A stretch of 64,000 nucleotides of DNA from Halomonas sp. SSL-5 (GTDB lineage Bacteria; Pseudomonadota; Gammaproteobacteria; Pseudomonadales; Halomonadaceae), in the NCBI RefSeq assembly GCF_030708455.1, contig NZ_JAUYWF010000012.1, forward strand, positions 1 through 64,000, written 5' to 3'. The notes under the pieces are model-generated. The model was not told the origin of the DNA, ran no database searches, and saw nothing but the letters and a program-made list of their open reading frames with translations. Position numbers and translations under genes: made by a program. Positions 11,087 to 19,472 of this stretch are shown here, piece by piece (positions within the stretch are counted from its first letter, which is position 1; the number at the start of each line of letters is the position of its first letter).

Positions 11087-11396
11087 GGGTAAGTTCCTGT
11101 GTGATAAAGGGGCTTCGCCTTGGCGTTGCCCATGGACGTGGCGCTATAATAACGGTTTTGCTTCCATGCGCGAAGCGAGCGTGGGGCTGACCAAGGCTAT
11201 TTGCCGATGGTGGCATCGCTCGGGGCTGATCCGGGGGCAGGCCTTCGAGGAGGCGCTGTGAACCCCTCCCTGGGCGCTACCGACGCCATCCCTGGCGTAG
11301 GACCTCCTCTTCGCCCTGCCCCCGGCGCCCCTCACCGAGGCGGCACCGCTTGCGCCGTCAGGCCCGCACTTTCAACCAGAGGCTGTTTTTCTCGAC
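11087..11396. other. Divergent ppiB-glnS intergenic region (310 bases)
   Basis: The plus strand has TATAAT at 11145-11150 with a weak TTGGCG -35 (11120-11125, 19-base spacing), a possible glnS promoter. On the opposite strand the same AT island offers TATTAT for ppiB. A 31-codon open frame runs from the ATG at 11167 to TGA at 11261, without a Shine-Dalgarno sequence. ACGCCA-TCCC-TGGCGT (11282-11297) can form a small hairpin. No terminator or known riboswitch was recognised. Confidence 0.5.
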
Positions 11397-13124
11397 ATGT
11401 CCACCGAAACCACCAGCGCCCCGAATTTCATCCGCAACCAGATTCGCGAGGAGCTCGAGGCCGGGCGTACCGGCAAGATCGTGACCCGCTTCCCGCCGGA
11501 GCCCAACGGCTTCCTGCATATCGGGCACGCCAAGTCGATCTGTCTCAACTTCGGGCTGGCCGAGCAGTTCGGTGGCGACTGTCATCTGCGTTTCGATGAC
11601 ACCAATCCGGCCAAGGAAGAGCAGGCCTATATCGACGCCATCAAGGCGGATGTCCGCTGGCTGGGCTTCGAGTGGGCGGGGGCGGTGCGCTTCGCCTCCG
11701 ACTACTTCGACCAGCTCTACGCCTGGGCCCAGCACCTGATCCGCGAGGGCAAGGCCTATGTCGATGATCTCTCGCCGGACGAGATTCGCGAATACCGCGG
11801 CACCCTGACCGAGCCCGGGCGCCCGAGCCCCTACCGCGAGCGCAGCCCCGAGGAGAACCTCGACCTGCTGGAGCGCATGCGCACCGGCGAGTTTGCCGAG
11901 GGCGAGAAGGTGCTGCGGGCGAAGATCGACATGGCCTCGCCCAATATCAACCTGCGCGACCCGATCCTCTACCGCATTCGCCATGCCAGCCACCACCAGA
12001 CCGGTGACAAGTGGAAGATCTACCCCTCCTACGACTTCACCCATGGCCAGTCCGACGCCATCGAGGGGATCACCCACTCCGTCTGCACCCTGGAGTTCGA
12101 GGATCACCGCCCGCTCTACGAGTGGTTCCTCGACAACCTGCCGGTGCCGGCCAAGCCGCGCCAGATCGAGTTCGCGCGGCTGAACATGAACTACACCCTG
12201 ACCTCCAAGCGCAAGCTCAAGCTGCTGGTGGACCAGGGCATCGTCGATGGCTGGGACGATCCGCGCCTGCCGACCATCTCCGGGATGCGGCGCCGCGGCT
12301 ATACGCCGGCCTCGATCCGCAAGTTCTGCGAGATGATCGGGGTGACCCGCGCCGACGGCGGCCTGGTGGATATCGCCATGCTCTACCATGCCATCCGCGC
12401 CGACCTCGAGGACAATGCGCCGCGGGCCATGGCCGTGCTCAAGCCGCTCAAGGTGGTGCTGACCAACGTCCCGGAAGGCCACGAGGAGACCTATGAGGTG
12501 CCTGGCCACCCGGCGCGGGAGGATATGCCGGTGCGCCAGGTGCCCTTCACCCGCGAGCTCTATATCGATCAGGACGACTTCATGGAGGAGCCGCCCAAGA
12601 AGTTCTTCCGCCTGGCGCCGGGCAAGGAGGTGCGGCTGCGCAACTCCTACGTGATCCGCTGTGACGAGGTGATCAAGGACGACGCCGGCGAGATCAGCGA
12701 ACTGCGCTGTTCGGTGGACTTCGACACCCTCGGCAAGAACCCGGAAGGGCGCAAGGTCAAGGGCGTGATTCACTGGGTCAGCGCCGAGCACGGCGTGCCC
12801 ATGGAGGTGCGCCTCTACGATAACCTCTTCCTCGAGGAGCAGCCGGACAAGGACAAGGATGCCGACTTCCTGGAGCACCTCAACCCCGAGTCGCTGGTGG
12901 TCTGCCAGGCCGTGGGTGAGCCCGGCCTCGCCGGGGTCGACGCCGAGAGCCGCTTCCAGTTCGAGCGCGTGGGTTACTTCTGCGCCGACCGGCATGCCGC
13001 CGCCGAGGGCCGGCTGGTGTTCAACCGCACCGTGAGCCTCAAGGACAGCTGGGCCAAGGCCCAGAAGAAAGAGGTTCAGAAGCAGGAAGCCCAGAAGAAC
13101 GTCCAGGACAAGCAGAAGGGCTGA
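11397..13124 (+). CDS. glnS: Glutaminyl-tRNA synthetase
   Basis: 575 residues, about 20 longer than E. coli GlnRS. It charges tRNA-Gln with glutamine. Class I signatures are clear: HIGH at 41-44 (in [14 protein letters not shown]) and the KMSKS counterpart TSKRK at 269-273. The C-terminal beta-barrel anticodon-binding domains follow. A lysine/glutamine-rich tail of roughly 25 residues ([14 protein letters not shown]) extends beyond the usual end. The Shine-Dalgarno site is weak (AGAGG about 14 bases upstream), but the N-terminus aligns with the family. The stop is one base before cysS, so the two synthetase genes are probably cotranscribed. Confidence 0.96.
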   Translation: MSTETTSAPNFIRNQIREELEAGRTGKIVTRFPPEPNGFLHIGHAKSICLNFGLAEQFGGDCHLRFDDTNPAKEEQAYIDAIKADVRWLGFEWAGAVRFASDYFDQLYAWAQHLIREGKAYVDDLSPDEIREYRGTLTEPGRPSPYRERSPEENLDLLERMRTGEFAEGEKVLRAKIDMASPNINLRDPILYRIRHASHHQTGDKWKIYPSYDFTHGQSDAIEGITHSVCTLEFEDHRPLYEWFLDNLPVPAKPRQIEFARLNMNYTLTSKRKLKLLVDQGIVDGWDDPRLPTISGMRRRGYTPASIRKFCEMIGVTRADGGLVDIAMLYHAIRADLEDNAPRAMAVLKPLKVVLTNVPEGHEETYEVPGHPAREDMPVRQVPFTRELYIDQDDFMEEPPKKFFRLAPGKEVRLRNSYVIRCDEVIKDDAGEISELRCSVDFDTLGKNPEGRKVKGVIHWVSAEHGVPMEVRLYDNLFLEEQPDKDKDADFLEHLNPESLVVCQAVGEPGLAGVDAESRFQFERVGYFCADRHAAAEGRLVFNRTVSLKDSWAKAQKKEVQKQEAQKNVQDKQKG

Positions 13125-13125
13125 T

Positions 13126-14538
13126 ATGCAGATCTACAATACGCTGACCCGTCGCAAGGAAGCCTTCACGCCCATCGAGCCGGGCAAGGTGCGCATGTAC
13201 GTGTGCGGCATGACCGTCTACGACTACTGCCACCTGGGTCATGCCCGGGTGATGGTGGCCTTCGACGTCATCACTCGCTATCTGCACCACCGCGGCTATG
13301 ACGTCACCTATGTGCGCAACGTCACCGATATCGACGACAAGATCCTGCGCCGGGCCGACGAGAACGGCGAGACGATCGCCTCGCTCACCGAGCGCATGAT
13401 CGAGGCGATGCATCAGGATGAGGCCCGCCTCGGCGTGCTACCCCCGGATCACGAGCCCCGGGCGACCCGGCATATCGATGACATCCTCGCCATGATCGAG
13501 ACCCTGATCGACAAGGGGTACGCCTATGCGGCGGATAACGGTGACGTCTACTACCGGGTGCGCCGCTTCGAGGGCTACGGCAAGCTCAACAACCGCGACC
13601 TCGACGAGATGCGCTCGGGGGCGCGGGTGGAGGTGGACGAGCACAAGGAGGATCCGCTCGACTTCGTGCTCTGGAAGGCTGCCAAGCCCGGCGAGGCGAG
13701 CTGGCCCTCGCCCTGGGGCGAGGGGCGCCCCGGCTGGCATATCGAGTGCTCGGCGATGTCGAAGTGCTGCCTGGGCGAGACCTTCGATATCCACGGCGGC
13801 GGGCCAGACCTGACCTTCCCGCACCACGAGAACGAGATCGCCCAGTCCGAGGCGGCCAACGGCAAGCCCTTCGTCAACACCTGGATGCACGCCGGGGCGG
13901 TGCGCGTGAATCACGAGAAGATGTCCAAGTCGCTGGGCAACTTCTTCACCATCCGCGAGGTGCTCGAGCACCATGACCCGGAGGTGGTGCGCTATCTGCT
14001 GGTGGCCAGCCACTACCGCAGCGCCATCAACTATGCGCCGGAGTCCCTGGCCGACGCCCGCAAGTCCCTGGAACGCTTCTATAACGCCCTTGAAGGGCTG
14101 GCCCTGGAGGGCGTGTCGGCAGCGGAAGGCGAGGCGTCATCGGCGTTCGAGGCGCGCTTTACCGCCGCAATGGATGACGACTTCAACACCGCCGAGGCGC
14201 TCTCGGTGCTCTTCGACCTGGCCCGGGAGCTCAATCGGGCGAAGAAGGAGGCGCCGGAGAGGGCGCCGGCCCTGGCCGCCGAGCTCAGGCGCCTGGGTAA
14301 CATCCTGGGACTGCTGCAGCAGGACCCGGCGACCTTCCTCAAGGCGGGTGCCGCTGAGCTGCCGCTCTCCGAGGCTGAGATCCAGGCGAAGATCGACGAG
14401 CGCGCCGCGGCCAAGAAGGCGAAAGACTTCGCCGCCGCCGATGGCATCCGCGACGAGCTCGCCGCCCTGGGCATCATCCTCAAGGACTCACGGGAAGGCA
14501 CCAGCTGGGTGTTCGAGAAGCCTGAGGCCGAGGAATAG
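13126..14538 (+). CDS. cysS: Cysteinyl-tRNA synthetase
   Basis: 470 residues (E. coli 461). A class I zinc-containing synthetase that charges tRNA-Cys. The zinc ligand Cys27 in YVCGMT, the HIGH motif as HLGH at 36-39, the conserved [14 protein letters not shown] stretch and KMSKS at 265-269 are all present. It is cotranscribed with glnS, which ends one base upstream. Its downstream flank (14539-14665) has no convincing intrinsic terminator and marks the left border of the accessory island. Confidence 0.96.
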   Translation: MQIYNTLTRRKEAFTPIEPGKVRMYVCGMTVYDYCHLGHARVMVAFDVITRYLHHRGYDVTYVRNVTDIDDKILRRADENGETIASLTERMIEAMHQDEARLGVLPPDHEPRATRHIDDILAMIETLIDKGYAYAADNGDVYYRVRRFEGYGKLNNRDLDEMRSGARVEVDEHKEDPLDFVLWKAAKPGEASWPSPWGEGRPGWHIECSAMSKCCLGETFDIHGGGPDLTFPHHENEIAQSEAANGKPFVNTWMHAGAVRVNHEKMSKSLGNFFTIREVLEHHDPEVVRYLLVASHYRSAINYAPESLADARKSLERFYNALEGLALEGVSAAEGEASSAFEARFTAAMDDDFNTAEALSVLFDLARELNRAKKEAPERAPALAAELRRLGNILGLLQQDPATFLKAGAAELPLSEAEIQAKIDERAAAKKAKDFAAADGIRDELAALGIILKDSREGTSWVFEKPEAEE

Positions 14539-14665
14539 GGCAGGCCCCTTGCGCTGAACGCCTCGCTCCAGAAAGCCTGCCACAGAAAACCAGCACGCCC
14601 GGCCCCCTGAGCTTCATCCACAGGGGAGTTGGGCGTTGTGGTCTTCGAGGTGGAGGGCCGGCGTA

Positions 14666-15952
14666 CTATCCTGTCAGAAGAGCGCGGTTGGCTTTCTGGA
14701 GAGCATCCAGGTGCTGCGCTATTTCCCGACGTACTCCTGCACTGATGCCCAGCCCCCTGGCCTCCTCATCCCATGCGTTGATCGCCGTCACTACCTCCTC
14801 GATGACTTGCCGAGCCTCGCTCCAGCGTGTGAAGCCGGCCTGGTCGGCTAGTGCCTGAACGACCTTTAACGGCGGGTTCTTGCCGTGTCCCTTGAAGGCG
14901 GTGGCGTGCTCGCCGTAAGGGCCCGGGCTGAATGTCATGTCATAGGCGGGGGAGAGGCGCCATTGGCCGTCATCCTGCAGGAGAAAGGTCCAGTTCTTGC
15001 TGTGATCGTCCTGGTTGCAGGCGAAGAGGTTGAAGATCGCCCGCCGAAACAGTGCTCTGCCGACGGCGGGCCTGCCACAGAGGACCTGGCCGGCCTTGAT
15101 GAGGTCTTCGTAATCGAGTGATGGAAGGCGGAAGTCGGCGTCCAGTAGTCCGCAGGCACTGCTCATGTGATAGCGCCCCTGCAGGCTGCAGTCGAAGCGC
15201 CTCAAGGCCAGCCAGGCCAGCGCCGGAGAATCTGCTGGTGGCGTAATGAGCTGCCACTCTGGCGTTTCGATTCCAGCGCGTTTGGCCAGGGTCAAGTAGG
15301 CCGCTTCGCAGAGCCCTTCTTCATGCCCCAGCGGCAGTGCGCTGGAGGTGAACTTGACCAGCCAGGGCTCCAGTTCCGGGCGAGGGCGTGTGCTGGCCCG
15401 GTCGGTGGTGCCTGGCGAGAGGTAGACCTGCACCTTGGGACGGGCCCCGCCCGAGCTGCCTGCCTGGGCGAGGGTGGCGAGCACGTCATCGGTCTGGCCT
15501 TCGAACAGTCGTCGGGCCTGCTCACCCAGCTCGCCCAGGCGGCTCCAGTGGTCGGCTTCACCCGCAGCGACAAGCTCGGAAGCTGGGTGGTAGCTGATCG
15601 CCCCCATGCCGTGCTCGCCGACAAAGGCCAGCCGGTCCATGGCTGTCACCGCATGGGGTGGAATGCCGTGTTGCCGAAACAGCCGGTCCATCAGCATCAG
15701 GCCCCAGCCGTCTGGCAGCGAATCGGCGAACAGACCATGGAGTCCCTGGTGGGGAGAGGGCGGGGCCGCATGCAGGCGCGTGTCGAAAGAGAGCTGGAAC
15801 GGCGACAGGCTGTGATGCTCGCGGCAGTAGACATCGTCGTACTGGAAGAAGACACCCTGGCGGTTCTGGGCGAGTCGGCCGACACGCACCTGACGGCCAT
15901 CGCTGAGTCGACGGCGGACGTCCAGCTGCCGGACGGGAGCAAAATCACTCAT
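14666..15952 (-). CDS. HipA-family serine/threonine kinase, putative type II toxin
   Basis: 428 residues from the ATG at 15952; a GTG three bases upstream is an alternative. HipA kinases phosphorylate targets such as glutamyl-tRNA synthetase and induce growth arrest; the target here is unknown. A glycine-rich loop SSGGARPK corresponds to the HipA autophosphorylation loop. The catalytic segment CNQDDHSKNW and the metal-binding YDMTFS resemble the DFG region, so the kinase looks intact. The start overlaps the upstream antitoxin gene by 8 bases (ATGAGTGA), the usual antitoxin-first order. It is antiparallel to the Wadjet operon within the same island. Confidence 0.85.
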   Translation of the reverse strand: MSDFAPVRQLDVRRRLSDGRQVRVGRLAQNRQGVFFQYDDVYCREHHSLSPFQLSFDTRLHAAPPSPHQGLHGLFADSLPDGWGLMLMDRLFRQHGIPPHAVTAMDRLAFVGEHGMGAISYHPASELVAAGEADHWSRLGELGEQARRLFEGQTDDVLATLAQAGSSGGARPKVQVYLSPGTTDRASTRPRPELEPWLVKFTSSALPLGHEEGLCEAAYLTLAKRAGIETPEWQLITPPADSPALAWLALRRFDCSLQGRYHMSSACGLLDADFRLPSLDYEDLIKAGQVLCGRPAVGRALFRRAIFNLFACNQDDHSKNWTFLLQDDGQWRLSPAYDMTFSPGPYGEHATAFKGHGKNPPLKVVQALADQAGFTRWSEARQVIEEVVTAINAWDEEARGLGISAGVRREIAQHLDALQKANRALLTG

Positions 15953-16223
15953 CACGCAGCACCTCTTCGATGCTGCCAGGCATGTCCGGCCTCGGGGTCG
16001 TCAGCTCCGCTATAGGCTCCAGGCGATCCACACTCTGCCAAAGTAGCAGGAACTGTCGAAGTGAGATCTGGCCGGTCGTCTCGAACCGCTTGATCGTGGG
16101 AGCCGGCACGCCGCTACGCTCGGCTAGAGCGTCTCGCGACAGCTTCAGCTCTCGTCGGCGTTGTCGAACCGTTTTCGCCAGGTCGTGCTGGACATCGCTG
16201 GCGGTAAGTAGCGTGAGTCGCAT
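15945..16223 (-). CDS. HipB-like XRE-family antitoxin/repressor
   Basis: 92 residues. An XRE helix-turn-helix covers about 15-70 (KLSRDALAERSGVPAPTIKR), and the protein ends in a short acidic tail. By family knowledge it binds and neutralises the HipA-like kinase encoded immediately downstream and represses the shared promoter. Translational overlap with the toxin gene supports stoichiometric production. The upstream DNA is unusually AT-rich for this window and contains an imperfect palindrome suited to an XRE dimer. Confidence 0.82.
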   Translation of the reverse strand: MRLTLLTASDVQHDLAKTVRQRRRELKLSRDALAERSGVPAPTIKRFETTGQISLRQFLLLWQSVDRLEPIAELTTPRPDMPGSIEEVLRDE

Positions 16224-16236
16224 GGCGCCTTTTATG

Positions 16237-16254
16237 TAGATATTATGATGTCTA
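16237..16254. promoter_or_regulatory. Candidate operator of the hipBA-like pair
   Basis: TAGATA (16237-16242) and TGTCTA (16249-16254) are inverted arms with one mismatch around a 6-base centre. They lie 14-31 bases upstream of the antitoxin ATG, in AT-rich sequence where the minus-strand promoter must be (TTGTTT, 17 bases, TACATA is one possibility). It differs from the E. coli HipB operator TATCC(N8)GGATA. Confidence 0.45.
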
Positions 16255-16404
16255 TAAACAATTAAACCGCATAATTATGGATAATATAGTATCCAATTTT
16301 TGCTTAATCAACTCATCGTGGCCTGTTTCTGGATGTTTATTTTCCGATAGGGATAATAGCCGAGCAGATACCCTTGTTGCCTTTGACATCCTCCCCCTCC
16401 CACA

Positions 16405-16508
16405 GCTCTTCATGTCGCGGTCGATGCCCCGGGTGCCGCGGCCCGGGCAATCCCAGGTGCGGACATTCAGCGGCATCGCGTCGGTGATGCCAGGGCAGTC
16501 GTTGCGAC
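16405..16508 (-). pseudogene. Remnant of an IS200/IS605-type tnpB (OrfB) C-terminus
   Basis: Translated on the minus strand, this stretch reads MPLNVRTWDCPGRGT (M at 16476), then IDRDMKS, preceded by a CRNDCPG segment. That pattern resembles the C-terminal zinc-finger and RuvC-III region of TnpB proteins, consensus MPLxVRxWxCPxCGxxxDRDxNAA. The second finger cysteine pair is broken (CPGRG instead of CPxCG) and no complete frame exists, so it is a decayed fragment of about 100 bases. The adjacent TTTGACATCCTCCCCC resembles sequence often seen at such element ends. The identification is from memory of the consensus. Confidence 0.5.
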
Positions 16509-16638
16509 AGGGCCTGTGCGATAAACTGCGCAGTCCTTTGTCCCCATGGCATTTCTGAGCAGCATCACGCCCATGGGGAGCCTGGAAAGCGAAGCCACTC
16601 AACAGAGCGATGAAATTACCGAGTAAACGGGAGCCCGC

Positions 16639-18183
16639 TTGGACTACACCCCCTTCAGCTATGTCACCGCGGAGAAGGCCGAGCTCTATCGCCGGGTGAT
16701 GCGCGCCTTCGTGGAGGCGAAGTCGCATTTTCTGGTGCACCTGCGCCCCGAGGATGTGCAGCAGCAGACAGGTGAACCGGAGCTTGTCACCGTGCAGGCG
16801 GCCCTGACCCAGCTGGTGGCCTGGGGCAACCTGGACGCCGAACGTGACAATGCCCGGGTGACCAGTGTCGAGGACTACTATCGCGCCCTCTACGTCTACC
16901 AGATCACCCGTCAGGGCGAGGCCGTAGAGGCGGCCCTGGCGACCTTCGAACAGGAGCTGGGGCGCCGTGGTGCCCTGCAGAGCGTGGCGCTGGAGGATAT
17001 CCGTACTCGCCTGCGCGCCCTGTTGACCCTGGCACAAAGCGAGTCGCCTTCGGCTACTGAGAGTCAGCTGTTATTGCGCGACCTGGCTGGGGTCTTCGCC
17101 GACCTGGCCGAGAACGCCCGGGCCTTCATGACCGGCCTGAACCGCACCCTGGAGGGGCAGGGCAGCGATGCCGACGCCTTCCTGCTCTACAAGGAGCGGG
17201 TGATCGGCTACATCGAGCGCTTCCTGGGTGACCTGACCACCGCTTCCGGCGAGATTGCCGAGCTGATCCGCGCGCTGGATGGCGACGGCGACGCCGAAGC
17301 TCCCGTGGCGCGACTGCTGCGCCAGGCTGCCGAGCGCGAGCTCCTCGACCTGGCGCCCGGAGAATCTCCCGATGATGATGAGCGTGCCCGAGCCTTCGCC
17401 GAGGCTTGGCGGCGTTGGCACGGACACTGGGAGGGCTTGCGCGCCTGGTTCCTCGACCAGCCGGGGCGTCAGGCCCAGGCCCGCCTGCTGCGCAGCAGTG
17501 CCCGTCGTGCGGTGACCCAACTGCTGGAGATGGTCGGCCGGCTTAACGAGCGGCGCATGGCGCGCAGTGATCGATCCGCGGATTTTCGCACCCTGGCACG
17601 CTGGTTCCTTGAGTGTGATGGCGACGGCGATGCGCATCGCCTGTGGCGAACTGCCTTCGGCCTGACGCCGGCCCGCCATCTGGTGATCGACGCCGAAACC
17701 GCCGAGGCGTGGCAACAGACGCCGGTGCCGGCCAGTACGCCCTGGGCGGAGGCCCCGGGCATGCAGGTGCAGGCGCGGCTGCGCGCCACCGGCAGCTACC
17801 AGAAGCCTGGGGCGCCGCCCAAGCTGCGCAGCCGTGCGCGAGAGCGGGAATTGCTGGCCCGTCAGTTGGCTGAGGAAGCCAGTGCGGCACGTGCCGCTCG
17901 GCGCCAGCTGGTGGAGCGGCGTGCCGAACGCCTCTCGGAGCTCGGCGAGCTGGACGATGGCGCCTTTCGCCTGCTGCTCAATCTGCTCGGCGATGCCCTG
18001 GCGGCGAGTTCTGGCGATGATTCCCCGGTGACGACGACCACCGGCGACGGTAGCCTGCGCATCACCCTGGCGCCGCTGGGGCCCGAGACCGCCGCGACCC
18101 TGCACACGGCAGCCGGCGTACTCCGTGGCCGCGACTATCGCCTGGAGATCGTCGATCTGGAGGAGGACGCATGGAGGAGCTGA
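16639..18183 (+). CDS. jetA: Wadjet type II protein JetA (DUF2397/TIGR02677 family, kleisin-like)
   Basis: 514 residues. The start is TTG, the only possible upstream start because TAA closes the frame at 16624; GGGAG sits 5 bases before it. The protein begins in the manner of the TIGR02677/DUF2397 family (PFSYVTAEKAELYRRVMRAF), with winged-helix and helical segments. In Wadjet, JetA is the kleisin (MukF/MksF-like) that bridges the SMC heads and recruits JetB. The C-terminal portion (about 395-440) is strongly charged and helical. It overlaps jetB by 13 bases. Identification rests on family resemblance and the gene order jetA-jetB-jetC-(X)-jetD. Confidence 0.88.
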   Translation: MDYTPFSYVTAEKAELYRRVMRAFVEAKSHFLVHLRPEDVQQQTGEPELVTVQAALTQLVAWGNLDAERDNARVTSVEDYYRALYVYQITRQGEAVEAALATFEQELGRRGALQSVALEDIRTRLRALLTLAQSESPSATESQLLLRDLAGVFADLAENARAFMTGLNRTLEGQGSDADAFLLYKERVIGYIERFLGDLTTASGEIAELIRALDGDGDAEAPVARLLRQAAERELLDLAPGESPDDDERARAFAEAWRRWHGHWEGLRAWFLDQPGRQAQARLLRSSARRAVTQLLEMVGRLNERRMARSDRSADFRTLARWFLECDGDGDAHRLWRTAFGLTPARHLVIDAETAEAWQQTPVPASTPWAEAPGMQVQARLRATGSYQKPGAPPKLRSRARERELLARQLAEEASAARAARRQLVERRAERLSELGELDDGAFRLLLNLLGDALAASSGDDSPVTTTTGDGSLRITLAPLGPETAATLHTAAGVLRGRDYRLEIVDLEEDAWRS

Positions 18184-19472
18184 GCGATGCCCTGACGCGG
18201 CAACGCCAGGAGGAGCAGCGCCGTGCCTTGCGTGCGCTGCTGGCGAGGCCACTGATCCGCAGCGATGAGAGCGCCTTCCCCCTGATTCGCCGCCACGCGG
18301 CCAGCCTGCGCGACTGGCTGGCCCGGGAAACCGGCTGGCACCTGCAGAGCGAGCGTGACTTCGTTCGCCTACACAAACGCCCTGCCGACCTCGTCGATAC
18401 CACCCGCCCTGCCACGATAGGGCGCGGCACCCAGCGCAAGACCCTCAACCGCCGCCGCTATGCGCTGTTCTGCCTGCTGCTGGCGGATCTCGAGCGCGGC
18501 GATGCCCAGATCACTCTGGGCCGCCTGGGAGAGGGGCTGGGTCAGGCGGTCGATGATCCTGTCCTGGCCGAGCGCGGCCTGGCCTTCTCCCTGGACCATC
18601 AGGAGGCGCGCCGCGACCTGGTGGTCGTCGTGCGCCTGCTGATGGAACTCGGGGTGCTGCTGCGCGTGGCCGGCGATGAGGAGCAGTTCCTGCGTCGTGG
18701 CCTGGAGGGAGACGTGCTCTATGACGTGGACCGGCGACTGCTGGCCGCGCTGCTGGTCTCCGCCCGAGGCCCTTCCCTGGTGGCCATGAACGGTGCCGAT
18801 GCCGAGCTCGACCTGGAGGCACGCCTGCGTGCCCTGAGCGAGACCTTCGTGCCGGATACCCCCGATGGGCGCAATCGCGAGCTGCGTCACCGCCTGGCAC
18901 GCCGGCTGCTGGACGACCCGGTGGTCTATCTGGAGTCCCTCGACGAAGAGGAGGCTGCCTATCTGGCCAATCAACGCGGGCCCATGCTGCGTCGCCTGCA
19001 GCAGGCCACGGGACTGGTCGCCGAGGTGCGCGCCGAAGGGCTGGCACTGGTGGATCCTGAGGGCGAGCTCACCGATGAGAAGATGCCGGCGGAGGGCACC
19101 GAGGGACACCTGGCGTTGCTGATGGCCGAGCGCCTGGCCGAGGGCGGCCCCGCCGAGGGTGGCCCCGAGGGCGTTACCCTGGAGGAGGCGGAGTCCTGGA
19201 TCCTTCAGTGGCAGACCGACTACCGACGCTACTGGCGCAAGTCCGCCTGCGAGCCGGGGGCCGCCCACGGCCTGGCACGGCAGGCACTGGCCCGTCTCGC
19301 GGCGTTGGGCCTGGTCCGGCGCCAGGCCCAGCATGAAGGCGGCCGCATCCTGCCGCTGCCGGCGCTGGGGCGCTTCCGGGTTCGTTCGCCGACACTGCCG
19401 GATGCCCCTGATACCCCTCGAGATGCCCAATCCGATCTGTCCGAGTCCGACACCGATGAGCGAACTTCCTGA
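18171..19472 (+). CDS. jetB: Wadjet type II protein JetB (DUF2398/TIGR02678 family, KITE-like)
   Basis: 433 residues, overlapping jetA by 13 bases and jetC by 17, which points to coupled translation. The early stretch with LRDWLARETGWHL and RDFVRLHKRPA resembles the DUF2398 signature. The central region is helical and rich in Arg and Leu; the end is a Ser/Asp-rich tail. In Wadjet complexes JetB is the MukE/MksE-like winged-helix dimer bound to the kleisin. It has no enzymatic motifs. The role is known from the system, and the assignment is supported by its flanking genes. Confidence 0.87.
   Translation: MEELSDALTRQRQEEQRRALRALLARPLIRSDESAFPLIRRHAASLRDWLARETGWHLQSERDFVRLHKRPADLVDTTRPATIGRGTQRKTLNRRRYALFCLLLADLERGDAQITLGRLGEGLGQAVDDPVLAERGLAFSLDHQEARRDLVVVVRLLMELGVLLRVAGDEEQFLRRGLEGDVLYDVDRRLLAALLVSARGPSLVAMNGADAELDLEARLRALSETFVPDTPDGRNRELRHRLARRLLDDPVVYLESLDEEEAAYLANQRGPMLRRLQQATGLVAEVRAEGLALVDPEGELTDEKMPAEGTEGHLALLMAERLAEGGPAEGGPEGVTLEEAESWILQWQTDYRRYWRKSACEPGAAHGLARQALARLAALGLVRRQAQHEGGRILPLPALGRFRVRSPTLPDAPDTPRDAQSDLSESDTDERTS

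Larger units (their letters stand above)
16224..16638. other. Intergenic region between hipBA-like pair and jetA (415 bases)
   Basis: The part next to the antitoxin (16224-16380) is AT-rich and holds the divergent hip promoter region. GATAAT near 16355 could serve as a plus-strand -10 for the jet operon, but no good -35 accompanies it. The middle carries the TnpB remnant described separately. The last 130 bases show no recognisable feature apart from the jetA ribosome-binding site GGGAG at 16629-16633. Confidence 0.5.

Noticed and set aside
16252..17037. A 261-codon minus-strand frame covering the hip-jet spacer and the jetA start
   Set aside because: Only the central 100 bases resemble a protein (TnpB end); the rest is antisense to jetA or AT-rich spacer, so it is not a gene.
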